The notes below the pieces were generated by a model. It saw nothing but the letters and a program-made list of their open reading frames with translations. It searched no databases and was not told the origin of the DNA. A stretch of 64,000 bases of DNA from Brooklawnia sp032229645. GTDB taxonomy: Bacteria > Actinomycetota > Actinomycetes > Propionibacteriales > Propionibacteriaceae. The position numbers were made by a program, and so were the translations under genes. Each line of letters opens with the position of its first letter. Positions within the stretch are counted from its first letter, which is position 1. The DNA is taken from NCBI GenBank assembly GCA_963722295.1, contig CAVRLB010000001.1:1109943-1173942 (forward strand), read 5' to 3'. Positions 1 through 7,898 of this stretch are shown here, one piece after another.

Positions 1-1090
1 AGACATCACACCCCATCGAGATACCCGCCAACTTGCCCATGAAATGATCCTCCAAACCAGCACGAGTGATCTGAACCGCGTCATAGAGATACTCCGGCCC
101 GATGAAACCAACCACCGTGTTCACCTGATACGGATGCCACCGCCGCGCGATCGCATAGTTCCGGGCCTCCAACACCAACTGATCACCACCATTGTGACCA
201 TCAGCCGACAACGCCGACCCCTGACCCGTCTCGAAATACATGTAGTTCGGACCCGACGTCCAGCAGTACTTCTTCGCCAACTCGTACGCCTCATCCAACA
301 AACCCACCGAAACCCCGAAACTCTCCATCGCCTTCTGCGAACCAGCAATCGACTGGAAAATCAAACCCGCAGGCGCACCCCGCCTCAAACACTCCATCTG
401 AGTGGTCACGTGAGCCAGCACACAGTTCTGAGTCGGAACACTCCAAGCATCGATGACGTTATACGTCATCTCCAACAACCGACTCACCGAACCAACCGAA
501 TCATCCGCCGGATTGATACCGATCACCGAATCCCCAGAACCATACGACAAGCCCTCAAAGATCGCCGCCTTAATCCCCTCCACCGAATCCGTCGGATGAT
601 TCGGCTGCAACCTCGAACCGATCGTCCCCGCCAAACCCATCGTGTTCTGACAATGCGTCACATTACGGATCTTCTTCGCCGCCACCACCAAATCAAGATT
701 GCCCATCAACTTCGTGACACCCGCGATCATCTCACCAGTCAACGAATTACTGACCCGGTGAATATCAGCCCCGCTGGTGTGATTAGACAACAACCACTCA
801 CGGAAATCGCCGACCGTCCAACCCTTGATCTCATCATAGATCGTCTCATTCAGAGCATCATCAATCGCGCGAGTAACCTCATCCTGCTCATAAGGCACCA
901 CAGGATTCTCACGAAGAACACTCAACGGCACCTGCGCCAGCACCTCACGCGCAGCAACCCGCTCCGCAGCCGAACGAGCCGCGATCCCCGCCTGCTGATC
1001 ACCCGACTTCTCCTCATTGGCCTTCGCCAACAAATCCTTGACATCAGCGAACTCGTACGTATGCCCGAACAATTTCGTTCGCAACAACAT
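1..1090 (-). CDS. eutB: Ethanolamine ammonia-lyase large subunit (partial, 3' end beyond window)
   Basis: EutB is the catalytic large subunit of the adenosylcobalamin-dependent lyase that converts ethanolamine to acetaldehyde and ammonia, working with EutC. About 363 codons are visible from an ATG at 1090; the family is usually near 450-460 residues, so the gene runs off the left edge. The translation has the family's collinear character, with segments such as NVTHCQNTMGL, DSVIGINPADD and a C-terminal TGQGSALSADGHNG. A purine-rich GGGGGTGA lies about 7 bases before the ATG. The ethanolamine permease lies 120 bases upstream on the same strand, which supports the substrate assignment. No microcompartment shell genes are visible, and eutC would be expected just beyond position 1. 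The long plus-strand reading frame here is a shadow of this gene. Confidence 0.95.
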   Translation of the reverse strand, partial: MLLRTKLFGHTYEFADVKDLLAKANEEKSGDQQAGIAARSAAERVAAREVLAQVPLSVLRENPVVPYEQDEVTRAIDDALNETIYDEIKGWTVGDFREWLLSNHTSGADIHRVSNSLTGEMIAGVTKLMGNLDLVVAAKKIRNVTHCQNTMGLAGTIGSRLQPNHPTDSVEGIKAAIFEGLSYGSGDSVIGINPADDSVGSVSRLLEMTYNVIDAWSVPTQNCVLAHVTTQMECLRRGAPAGLIFQSIAGSQKAMESFGVSVGLLDEAYELAKKYCWTSGPNYMYFETGQGSALSADGHNGGDQLVLEARNYAIARRWHPYQVNTVVGFIGPEYLYDAVQITRAGLEDHFMGKLAGISMGCDV

Positions 1091-1172
1091 CAATTCACCC
1101 CCTGATCCTGATGATCCACGATCCTGCTCCCTTGTTGTCTCGGAGGGTCCTTAGAGCCTTAACCACCGAGAT

Positions 1173-1201
1173 GGGGCCGGCCCACACGGCGGACCGGCCC
1201 C
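1173..1201 (-). terminator. GC-rich hairpin between permease and eutB
   Basis: GGGGCCGGCC pairs with GACCGGCCCC with one mismatch across a short loop, lying between the permease stop and the eutB start. No T-run follows on the minus strand. It may be a weak terminator or attenuator, or may protect the upstream mRNA end, so that eutB is expressed at a different level from the permease. Confidence 0.5.
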
Positions 1202-1210
1202 ACGATCAAT

Positions 1211-2749
1211 TCAGCTGTGTTCGACGATCTTCTCCGCTTCGGCCACCACCTCAGCCTCGGCGTCGACGTCTCCTTGGAGGCCACCGGCAATCGCATACTC
1301 CTCCTCGGGCGACAGAACCAGGCGTTTGCGCCCGAACGACGCGAACAACGCAAGTGCTGCCACGTAGATGATCACGATCGTGTAGATCGCCGCGGTATAG
1401 TCGGGATTAAGAAGGACCCCGACAAAGATCGCCAATGCGATCACTCCGGCAACCACTGCCCCGGGCAATCCGAACGGGCTAGTATGCGGACGAACCGCAT
1501 TTGAATGCTTGACACGCAAGATGACGAAGGAAGTCATCTGCAGCAAATACGACAGCACCGCACCCCACACGGCGATGTTCAGCACTACCGATCCTGCGCC
1601 CTCGCCGCCGTATTGCACGATGAAGAGCGAGATGAACCCGATAACCGCGCCCACGATTAGCGCCAGATACGGGGTCTGCCGCGTCCCGGTCAACGACAGC
1701 ACCTTCGGGTAATAGCCGGCCCGCGACAGCGAGTACATATTGCGACCGTAGGCGAACATGATTCCTTGCACCGAGGCCAGCAGGCCGACAAGAGCGAACG
1801 CCGACAGAACTGCGGCCACGTTGCCCGGGAGGATCGCCCGGAACGCGTCGAGCAGCGGTTCCGCGGACGACCCGGCCACTTCTGCGCCGAGCACCGCGGG
1901 GTTGAGGACGACGACGATCGCTCCCGTTACCACCAACGTGGCAAGTCCCATCCGTCCGGCGCGTGGAATATCGCGTTCCGGGTTATGTGCCTCTTCTGCG
2001 GCGAGCGGCAACTCCTCGATTCCGAGGAAAAGCCACATAGCGAAGGGCATCGCAAAGAATATGGACGCCACCCCAAACGGCAGGAATGTTGATCCTCCCT
2101 CATCCGGGACAATATTCCACAACGATGCGAAGTCCACCTGGCCAGTCGCGAAGGCCAACACCGCAAAGACCAGCAGAATACCAACTGAGATTACCGAGAC
2201 CACCTGCGCGAACCTAAATGACGCTTCCGCTCCAGAGGCATTGAGCGCCACAAAGATCACGTACAGCCCCAACCACCATATCCATGCGTATCCGCCGTCA
2301 ATCAAGCTGAATCCACTCAACTGGGCCAGAATAGCGTCGGCATATTGGGACGAGAAGAAGATGACAACGGCCGCTGTCATCACATATTCGATAGTCTCAG
2401 CCAAGCCCGTGACGAAACCACCCCATGGCCCCATCGCTGCCCTGGCGAAGGAATATGCTCCTCCTGTATGCGGCATTGCCGAAGCCATTTCCGAAATCGA
2501 TTCGACCATCATGAGGTACATCACGATCACTATCGTCAAAGCGACCATGAAGCCACCCCAGCCGGCGGCACCGATTCCATAATTCCAGCCGGAAAAGTCA
2601 CCGGAGATCACGGCCGCTACACCGATACCCCACAACCCCCACACACCTGCCGTGCGCTGAAGCTTGCGTTTGTCGAAATAGTCCGAGTCCGCCCGTTGAT
2701 ATGCCACACCTGATACGGCCAGATTGTCCTGATTCGTTGTCGTCGCCAT
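1211..2749 (-). CDS. eat: Ethanolamine permease, APC superfamily
   Basis: A 512-residue amino acid/polyamine/organocation transporter. A hydrophilic N-terminus of about 40 residues is followed by roughly 12 hydrophobic segments, starting at GVWGLWGIGVAAVISGDFSGWN, the first-helix signature of ethanolamine permeases. The motif MASAMPHTGGAYSFARAAMGPWGG (split here: MASAMPHTGG, then AYSFARAAMGPWGG) and the EELPLAAEE segment in the middle are also typical. It would import ethanolamine across the cytoplasmic membrane for the EutB lyase encoded just downstream. The C-terminal tail is acidic (EAEVVAEAEK) and cytoplasmic. Promoter and operator signals should lie above 2750, where an 18-bp inverted repeat is present. 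Confidence 0.88.
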   Translation of the reverse strand: MATTTNQDNLAVSGVAYQRADSDYFDKRKLQRTAGVWGLWGIGVAAVISGDFSGWNYGIGAAGWGGFMVALTIVIVMYLMMVESISEMASAMPHTGGAYSFARAAMGPWGGFVTGLAETIEYVMTAAVVIFFSSQYADAILAQLSGFSLIDGGYAWIWWLGLYVIFVALNASGAEASFRFAQVVSVISVGILLVFAVLAFATGQVDFASLWNIVPDEGGSTFLPFGVASIFFAMPFAMWLFLGIEELPLAAEEAHNPERDIPRAGRMGLATLVVTGAIVVVLNPAVLGAEVAGSSAEPLLDAFRAILPGNVAAVLSAFALVGLLASVQGIMFAYGRNMYSLSRAGYYPKVLSLTGTRQTPYLALIVGAVIGFISLFIVQYGGEGAGSVVLNIAVWGAVLSYLLQMTSFVILRVKHSNAVRPHTSPFGLPGAVVAGVIALAIFVGVLLNPDYTAAIYTIVIIYVAALALFASFGRKRLVLSPEEEYAIAGGLQGDVDAEAEVVAEAEKIVEHS

Positions 2750-3116
2750 ATGCGTGCCTCCGTCGCATCCCTACCGGGGCAAGAGTCGCGATTTCTTCGA
2801 CCCACGCCCGGATCCAACATGAACGCTAGAAAGCTCATGTGACGGCAATGTCACAAACCAACGCCGTTTACACGCTTGTTACCGGTCGCCGACAACCTGT
2901 TACAGTTCGCACCCATGACAGCAAGGGGCGCGCAACTCGACCTCGCGTTGATCAGCGCACTCGCCCGGGTCGTGCCGACAACGCAATCAGGCGCCCGATC
3001 CGGGAAGCGACACGCAGCGATAGTTCATCGCAGGGTCCTGAGCCTGAACGGGCGGCGCGTGGGGATCTTTGACGGTCACATTTCGCGAATGGCCACCCGA
3101 TTGGCTTTCTTGCGGC
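2750..3116. other. Intergenic region with permease promoter; possible coding remnant
   Basis: This gap of about 370 bases should carry the promoter of the permease-eutB unit. A short plus-strand frame beginning near 2915 (MTARGAQLDLALISALARVV) looks like a regulator N-terminus but has no convincing family match and stops at 3133. It could be a decayed regulator or chance. Nothing else could be recognised. Confidence 0.3.
2838..2855. promoter_or_regulatory. 18-bp inverted repeat upstream of ethanolamine permease
   Basis: TGTGAC-N6-GTCACA, perfect 6-bp arms, lies about 90 bases upstream of the permease start. The outer bases resemble a CRP/GlxR site, but the spacing between TGTGA and TCACA is 8 rather than the usual 6. 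The regulator is therefore unknown. Confidence 0.45.
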
Positions 3117-3142
3117 CCATCCCGCTCCTATGAGCGGGATGG
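3117..3142 (-). terminator. Perfect 11-bp hairpin downstream of tRNA-Gly
   Basis: CCATCCCGCTC and GAGCGGGATGG pair perfectly around a 4-base loop, beginning about 20 bases past the tRNA 3' end on the minus strand. It is the likely transcription terminator of the tRNA gene, although no clear T-run follows. Confidence 0.65.
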
Positions 3143-3162
3143 TGATTCGCGACCTGACTAGG

Positions 3163-3236
3163 TGGAGCGGACGACGGGAATCGAACCCGCGTAGCCAGTT
3201 TGGAAGACTGGGGCTCTACCATTGAGCTACGTCCGC
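3163..3236 (-). tRNA. tRNA-Gly(TCC)
   Basis: A full cloverleaf reads on the minus strand: acceptor GCGGACG/CGTCCGC, D-arm GCTCAATGGTAGAGC, anticodon loop CTTCCAA with anticodon TCC, T-arm with GGTTCGATTCC, discriminator T and an encoded CCA at 3163-3165. The 190-bp direct repeat begins only two bases upstream of its 5' end, so the tRNA promoter lies inside the repeat. Confidence 0.96.
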
Positions 3237-3238
3237 GT

Positions 3239-3428
3239 GCCGCCGCCGAGGCGGTGCTCCCCTACTGTAGCGGATCCCTAGCGCTGGGAACGAACTCGGC
3301 CACATGGCTCAGCACCACTCGACTGTGATGGACGCAGGCGTTGCGCGTATGCGCAGGTTTCAGCCGACCGTCCGCGGAGTCTGACGGACGTAGAGCCCCG
3401 TGCGCTTGAGTCGCAGAATCGCCTCCTG
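3239..3428. repeat. Left copy of 190-bp direct repeat (island boundary)
   Basis: This segment matches 13177-13366 at a constant offset of 9938 bases with one visible mismatch (A at 3314, G in the other copy). It contains the flank of tRNA-Gly and the last ~23 codons of a LuxR-type gene. Beyond 3428 the two copies diverge but remain loosely alignable for about 50 bases. Confidence 0.9.
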
Positions 3429-3480
3429 CCTCGACGAAACGCCCGCTCCTTGGCAAAGGTGATTCAGTTTGACTGTTCAC
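3360..3480 (-). pseudogene. LuxR-type regulator 3' remnant
   Basis: The exact part (3360-3428) encodes the same C-terminal ~23 codons as the intact LuxR-type gene at 13298-14797. Above 3428 the sequence still aligns imperfectly with the helix-turn-helix region (for example the TVKSQ and SSRQEAIL counterparts) but contains a one-base length change and substitutions that break the frame. No N-terminal part is present before the phosphatase gene. It is best read as a dead fragment left at the island's left end. Confidence 0.65.
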
Positions 3481-3590
3481 CGTAGCCATCCCGTGGCCAT
3501 ATGTCTCATGCCGAAGCAACGGTGGCCCCCCGATCCGACCGAGAAGAGCGGCATGCCACTCAATACGGCCGGATTGGGTGTCGGCCATTC

Positions 3591-4286
3591 TCAGCGCATG
3601 CCGGCGGCCCCCAATCCGCCACCGATCTGGCCGCCGCGCACCGGTTGTTTCGGTATTCGTGGACCGATCGCCCCCTCGATAAGGTTGAGTCCCAGCACCA
3701 TTGGGAACCAGCCCGACCCTGATTCGGGATACTCGATAATGGTCGCAGCAGCGGGGTCGACCACGATCCGTTGAAAATCATCGAAACAGACTCCCAGGGC
3801 ATCGGCGATCAGCGCCTTCACCGGATCTCCATGACTCACGAGCAGCCAAGTACCGGTCCCAACCCGGTGGTTCCAGTCTCTGACGCCGGCGACAACGCGA
3901 TCGTGGACCTCTTGCATTGGTTCTCCACCAGCAAACGCGACGCGACTGGGTGTGTGTTGAAGCATCGACCAGAGTTCCCAGTTGGCCTCAAGATCGGTTA
4001 TCCCGCGCCCAGTCCAGTCACCATAGTCGACCTCGGTGAACCGCTCATCAGATTCAAAGCCGAGTTCCATGCCCGCCGAGGTCATGAGCGTCTCCAGCGT
4101 CTGCCGACACCGCAGTATGGGTGAGCAGACAACCGCCGTGAACTTGACGCCCGCAAGACGTTCGCCCAAGGCAGCAGCCTGGGCAAGTCCGACCGCATCA
4201 AGCTGGATATCCGGTGCTCTACCCGCGAGGGTACCCGCCACATTGTGTGCAGCACGCCCGTGTCGGACGACGACGAGATTGGCCAT
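3591..4286 (-). CDS. Histidine phosphatase family protein (MSMEG_4193-like)
   Basis: A 231-residue protein of the phosphoglycerate-mutase-like histidine phosphatase superfamily. The RHG motif at residues 8-10 supplies the phosphorylated His9. Arg59 (SPILR), Glu85 and His152 (SHGD) complete the pocket. The N-terminal AGRAPDIQLD and SPILRCRQT stretches resemble the actinobacterial probable phosphomutase family. It is the last gene of the PTS operon, 36 bases after a dehydrogenase, so it may dephosphorylate a pathway intermediate or an overflow sugar phosphate. That role is inferred from position only. The C-terminal tail is Gly/Pro rich (GGQIGGGLGAAGMR). The start has TAAGGAGGAAGACA just upstream, a strong ribosome binding site. 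Confidence 0.85.
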   Translation of the reverse strand: MANLVVVRHGRAAHNVAGTLAGRAPDIQLDAVGLAQAAALGERLAGVKFTAVVCSPILRCRQTLETLMTSAGMELGFESDERFTEVDYGDWTGRGITDLEANWELWSMLQHTPSRVAFAGGEPMQEVHDRVVAGVRDWNHRVGTGTWLLVSHGDPVKALIADALGVCFDDFQRIVVDPAAATIIEYPESGSGWFPMVLGLNLIEGAIGPRIPKQPVRGGQIGGGLGAAGMR

Positions 4287-4322
4287 TGTCTTCCTCCTTA
4301 TCGGGCGGTGCCCGAGGGTCGG

Positions 4323-5369
4323 CTAAGGGGTTACAAGCACCTTGCTGATCTGAGAATCTCCGGCCTTCATCCGGCTGACGGCTTCGAAGATCCCATCCAG
4401 ACCGATGCGGTGTGAGATGAGCGGAGCCACTGTGATCTTCTGGGCGGCCACTGCCTCAACGGCTTCACCCCAAGCCAAGTGTGGATACCGCGCAAATTCG
4501 AAACTCCAGGTACCTTTGATGGCTATCTGTCGGCGCAAGACCCGTTCGAAGAACGCGGGAGCCAAACTGACATCGCGGACCGGGCGTCCCAGGAGGCCGA
4601 CGGCGCCATTCATACGAGTGGACTCCACCGCTTGGACGAGCGCCTGCTGAGCACCCGATGCCTCGAACGCGAAGTCGGCTCCCGACCCATCGGTAATCTC
4701 GGCAACACGAGCCGGGATGTCTTCGTGCAGCGGGTTGAGTGTCCAATCGATACCGACCTCATGCGCCAGCGTGAGCTTGCGCTCGTCCAGATCAACACCG
4801 ATGACACGGGACGCACCGAACGCGCGACACCACTGAGCAACGAACATACCGACTGCGCCCAGGCCGAAGACCACTGCCGTCGAGCCATACCTGAAATCTG
4901 TGTTGCGCAAGACATGAAGCGCTACCGTGATCGGCTCCAGCATGGCTCCTGCCTCCCAACCCACAGCATCCGGCAAGGGCACAAGGTTCTTGGCCGGGAC
5001 CCGCACGTATTCCGCGAACCCGCCGTCGCGGCGCGAACCAACGAAGTCATAGTCCGAGCACATTGCGAAGTGCCCTACCTCACACTGGGCACACTGGCGA
5101 CAGGGTATGAGGGGAATCACTGCACACCGTCGTCCGCTCCACGTCTCGGGCACTCCAGGGCCGGTCGCCACGACCTTCCCGGAGAGCTCGTGCCCCGGAA
5201 TGGTTGGGAAGTGGTAAGTGCCTTCAGTGAGGATCCGTGGTACATCGGAGCCGCAGATCCCGCAGGCCTTTACCGCTAGCAGAACCTCATCCGCAGAAGG
5301 AACAGGCCTATCGACGTCGCTTACACGAAGGTCGGCGACACCATGAAGAACAGCTGCTTTCATTATCAC
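4323..5369 (-). CDS. Zinc-dependent sugar-phosphate/polyol dehydrogenase, GatD-like
   Basis: A 348-residue medium-chain dehydrogenase. Catalytic zinc ligands are Cys39, His60 and Glu61. The structural zinc site is Cys90, Cys93, Cys96 and Cys104. The NAD(P)-binding GLGAVG lies at 169-174. The YDFVGSRRDGGFAEY segment and the IPLIPC block strongly resemble galactitol-1-phosphate 5-dehydrogenase. It probably oxidises or reduces a phosphorylated hexitol or ketose made by the PTS. A four-base ATGA overlap joins it to the SIS gene, showing translational coupling. The third codon is also ATG and could be the true start. A second, clearly different paralogue lies at 6364-7416 in the same operon, implying two distinct redox steps. 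Confidence 0.88.
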   Translation of the reverse strand: MIMKAAVLHGVADLRVSDVDRPVPSADEVLLAVKACGICGSDVPRILTEGTYHFPTIPGHELSGKVVATGPGVPETWSGRRCAVIPLIPCRQCAQCEVGHFAMCSDYDFVGSRRDGGFAEYVRVPAKNLVPLPDAVGWEAGAMLEPITVALHVLRNTDFRYGSTAVVFGLGAVGMFVAQWCRAFGASRVIGVDLDERKLTLAHEVGIDWTLNPLHEDIPARVAEITDGSGADFAFEASGAQQALVQAVESTRMNGAVGLLGRPVRDVSLAPAFFERVLRRQIAIKGTWSFEFARYPHLAWGEAVEAVAAQKITVAPLISHRIGLDGIFEAVSRMKAGDSQISKVLVTP

Positions 5370-5914
5370 TCCAAATTCGCATGACTAGATACGACGATGT
5401 CTCGCGCATCGTCAGATAAACTCGACCAGATATCGAAGCAGACACTGTCCAAAAACAGATACAGCGACTGCTCAAAAAGCGAAGTCATAGGCTGAACCGA
5501 ACTTACGGCGCCGGGGCCGGTCTTCGACGCGGTAGGGATGTTTATGTACAGGTCGGAGTATTTCGACATTGGCGAGTCTTCCGTGGCACCGATATGTACG
5601 ATGAACGCGCCGAGCTGATCTGCTTTCTCCGCGATAGTCAGCGGAATTCGGCTGCTTCCAGATCCTGACCCAACCAGCAAGATGTCATTGGGCCGCAGCG
5701 CTGGCTCATTGATATCTCCCACACAGTAGGCCTCAATACCGAGATGGTTAAGGCGTTTCGCAAACGCCTGGAGTGACAACAAGACCCTCCCGACCCCCAC
5801 CACAAATACCCGCCGTTCAGGGCCGAACATGCCGCACAGTTCCTTGCGACTGTCCTCGGGAATCGCGCGGACAGTCATCGACAATTCTTTCAAAATCACA
5901 TCATCAGCAGACAT
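5366..5914 (-). CDS. SIS-domain sugar isomerase, HxlB-like
   Basis: About 182 residues with a single sugar-isomerase fold. VFVVGVGRV near residue 35, the phosphate-binding serines in LLVGSGSGSSR, and the C-terminal LFEQSLYLFLD-(S)-VCFDI segment match the 6-phospho-3-hexuloisomerase (HxlB/PHI) family, which interconverts 3-hexulose 6-phosphates and fructose 6-phosphate. I place the start at the ATG at 5914 because AAGGAG stands 8 bases before it; a GTG 21 bases earlier lacks a site. No HPS (HxlA) partner is present, so this is not the ribulose-monophosphate formaldehyde pathway. The substrate is probably a phosphorylated ketohexose from the PTS. It overlaps the downstream dehydrogenase by four bases. 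Confidence 0.82.
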   Translation of the reverse strand: MSADDVILKELSMTVRAIPEDSRKELCGMFGPERRVFVVGVGRVLLSLQAFAKRLNHLGIEAYCVGDINEPALRPNDILLVGSGSGSSRIPLTIAEKADQLGAFIVHIGATEDSPMSKYSDLYINIPTASKTGPGAVSSVQPMTSLFEQSLYLFLDSVCFDIWSSLSDDARDIVVSSHANLE

Positions 5915-5915
5915 G

Positions 5916-6371
5916 TTAACCACTCCTTGGCTCACTAGACTTCTCTCTCATAAACGCTTCCCAATCACTAAGGCCGTCGCCCTTGCCCGATGCGACATAT
6001 GCGCGGCGCAGCGCCAGGGCGAGATCCTTACTCACTCGGAATTTGCTCTGAGTAGCGTGGGCCACAGTCTTCGCCTGCTCGAATTCGGCAACCGCGCGTC
6101 CGTATTGTGTACGCTCGCAATAGATGCCAGCACGAAGCATGTATGCCTGTATTCTCACTTCTGTACGCGGACTTTGATCTAACAGCCCCAGGAGCCGGAT
6201 AGCCTCACCGGGATCACTTCCGCGGGCGTACTCGGTGGCCTTGCTTAGGACTTCTTGTTCCGATTGCGGAGTGGAAGTCCTAAGCCGCCATTGCTTTGAC
6301 GACCGCATGGCGAACCATGCAAGCGAGACGCAGAGGAGGGCAAGAAATGCCCAGGCTGCAATCTCAAACAC
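5916..6371 (-). CDS. Small membrane-anchored TPR-like protein
   Basis: I do not recognise a named family. The protein starts with a hydrophobic segment (FEIAAWAFLALLCVSLAWFA) that would anchor it in the membrane, followed by a soluble helical domain. That domain has repeat-like pairs (EAIRLLGLLDQSP, IQAYMLRAGIYCERTQYGRAVAEFEQA) typical of tetratricopeptide repeats. I prefer the GTG at 6371, which gives an 8-base overlap with the upstream dehydrogenase stop; a start at 6434 would overlap it by 71 bases. It sits inside a sugar-catabolic operon between a dehydrogenase and a SIS isomerase, an unexpected place for a scaffold-type protein. It may organise the pathway enzymes at the PTS, but that is speculation. 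Confidence 0.6.
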   Translation of the reverse strand: MFEIAAWAFLALLCVSLAWFAMRSSKQWRLRTSTPQSEQEVLSKATEYARGSDPGEAIRLLGLLDQSPRTEVRIQAYMLRAGIYCERTQYGRAVAEFEQAKTVAHATQSKFRVSKDLALALRRAYVASGKGDGLSDWEAFMREKSSEPRSG

Positions 6372-7416
6372 CGTCGACCACCATGACCTTCCACGGGTGG
6401 ACGACACCGGTGTGCGCCTGGTGAAGGAGGTCACCGAGTTGAGTGAGTTGCACCTTGTGTGAGATCAGGTCGCCGGTTTCGAGCGTGCCGTCGGCCATCG
6501 CGGACAATGTGCGCGTCCACTCGGACTCGATCGCTCCTAGATATTCGGAGTTCCAGACGCCCTTGATATCAATCTCGCGTCTGAGCACCTCGCTGTGGGA
6601 ACGCAGCGCAATCGTGGTATCCCGATGCGGATTGCCGAGAAGAACGATTGTGCCTTGCCGTTTCGTGATGCGTGCGGCCGCCGTAAGGCTCCCTCCGGCC
6701 CCGGTGCCCTCAATCACGACATCGGCATCATATCCTTCGAGCGCCTCCCTTAGCAGATGAACTGTTCGATCGCCTGCCTGTATAGCCTTGAATCCGGCCT
6801 CGCGAGCGAAATCCAGCTTTTCCGACTCCAGGTCGACCATCACCGGCGTTGCGCCGGCAGCCTTCACCCAACGAGCGACGACTATCCCGATCGTGCCAGC
6901 ACCGAACACCACCACCCGGTCGCCCTGGCGCACCCCGCCGTTGCGCACCGCATGTTGGGCGACACTCGAGGGCTCCACCATCGCCAATTGCTCGAATGAG
7001 ACGGCATGCGGGGCGACGAGAAGATGCCACCGCGAAGGCACGACGCAATACTCCGCGAAGCCACCATTCCGACGCGACCCCAGATAGTCGTAGTTCTCGC
7101 ATTGCACATATCTGCCGCGGATACACGACTCGCATGTTCGGCAAGGGATGAGCGGAAAAACCGCCGCACGAGACCCGAGCAGTTCGCTATCAGATTCATT
7201 CGCGACCGCCACTATTTCTCCGCCGAACTCATGACCGAGTACGACGTCGGGCACCCGGGTTCCGAGTTCGTAGATCCTCGGCATATCTGACCCGCACACA
7301 CCTGCAGCCCGCACTTTCACGAGGATCTCATCGTCGCTGAGCTGGGGGACTTCGAGATCCTCCAGCCGGAAATCTCCGATGCCGTGGAGCACCCAGCCCT
7401 TCATCCTCTTCGTCAC
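6364..7416 (-). CDS. Second zinc-dependent dehydrogenase, GatD-like
   Basis: A 350-residue medium-chain dehydrogenase. Catalytic Cys41, His62 and Glu63, structural-zinc Cys92, Cys95, Cys98 and Cys106, and the dinucleotide motif GAGTIG at 172-177 are all present. YDYLGSRRNGGFAEY is shared with GatD-type enzymes and with the paralogue at 4323-5369, but the two differ widely elsewhere, so they are unlikely to be a recent duplication. It overlaps the EIIB gene by ATGA. An ATG at codon 5 is an alternative start. Two such enzymes in one PTS operon recall the L-sorbose pathway, where one reduces a ketose 1-phosphate and another reoxidises the hexitol phosphate. Confidence 0.88.
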   Translation of the reverse strand: MTKRMKGWVLHGIGDFRLEDLEVPQLSDDEILVKVRAAGVCGSDMPRIYELGTRVPDVVLGHEFGGEIVAVANESDSELLGSRAAVFPLIPCRTCESCIRGRYVQCENYDYLGSRRNGGFAEYCVVPSRWHLLVAPHAVSFEQLAMVEPSSVAQHAVRNGGVRQGDRVVVFGAGTIGIVVARWVKAAGATPVMVDLESEKLDFAREAGFKAIQAGDRTVHLLREALEGYDADVVIEGTGAGGSLTAAARITKRQGTIVLLGNPHRDTTIALRSHSEVLRREIDIKGVWNSEYLGAIESEWTRTLSAMADGTLETGDLISHKVQLTQLGDLLHQAHTGVVHPWKVMVVDGV

Positions 7417-7898
7417 TTCAGCATCCCCTGCAGGTCGAACGAACGCTCCGCCGGAACGATCTGCAAGGTCACCTTGACTCCCTGCGCGATCAGGTCCCTA
7501 AAGGCCTGGCGCTCTTCTTCGGACGCGGACACGTTCTTGTACACGACCTTGCGGCCGGGCCGCATACCCATGCCACCCACATTTATGGCGGTCAGCGGAA
7601 CTCCGGCATCGTAGATCTCCTTGAGGGTCAAAGGGGACTTCACCAGCAAGAATGTTCTATTTGGTAGCCCTTGGTCCCTCAGCCTCATGATCGCGTCGGC
7701 GGTCGAGAGCACATGCACCTTCAAATCGCTAGGCGCGGCAGCCTTCAGGATCTCTGCCAAGAACTCATCCTTGGCGGTCTCGTCGTCCACAACGAGAACT
7801 TCCCTTGCCGGGACGACTTTCAGCCACGCCGTCATGACTTGACCGTGAATCAGACGGTCATCGACGCGAACGAGAACGAGATTTGTCAAGTCAGTCAT
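7413..7898 (-). CDS. PTS EIIB component, mannose/fructose/sorbose family
   Basis: A 161-residue cytoplasmic phosphocarrier. LVRVDDRLIHGQV near the N-terminus places the phosphorylated histidine at His18, the hallmark of the mannose-family EIIB. The VVDDETAKDEF and NVGGMGMRPGRK stretches also fit the family. It receives phosphate from EIIA and passes it to the sugar during uptake through EIIC/EIID. Its start overlaps the EIIA stop by 8 bases and its stop overlaps the next dehydrogenase by 4. GGAGG precedes the ATG. Confidence 0.95.
   Translation of the reverse strand: MTDLTNLVLVRVDDRLIHGQVMTAWLKVVPAREVLVVDDETAKDEFLAEILKAAAPSDLKVHVLSTADAIMRLRDQGLPNRTFLLVKSPLTLKEIYDAGVPLTAINVGGMGMRPGRKVVYKNVSASEEERQAFRDLIAQGVKVTLQIVPAERSFDLQGMLK

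Noticed and set aside
44..1105. 353-codon open frame on the plus strand
   Set aside because: It is antisense to eutB, has low-complexity Arg/His/Leu composition and matches no family.
2838..2855. CRP/GlxR site
   Set aside because: The half-sites match, but the spacing between TGTGA and TCACA is 8, not 6, so I only call it an inverted repeat.
3163..3428. Classic tRNA-integrated phage or ICE
   Set aside because: The repeat does not contain the tRNA 3' end, and no integrase, relaxase or phage gene is visible in the island.
5366..5914. Ribulose-monophosphate formaldehyde pathway (HxlA-HxlB)
   Set aside because: Only the HxlB-like half is present; the neighbouring TIM-barrel protein is of the RPE type, not a hexulose-phosphate synthase, and PTS genes surround it.
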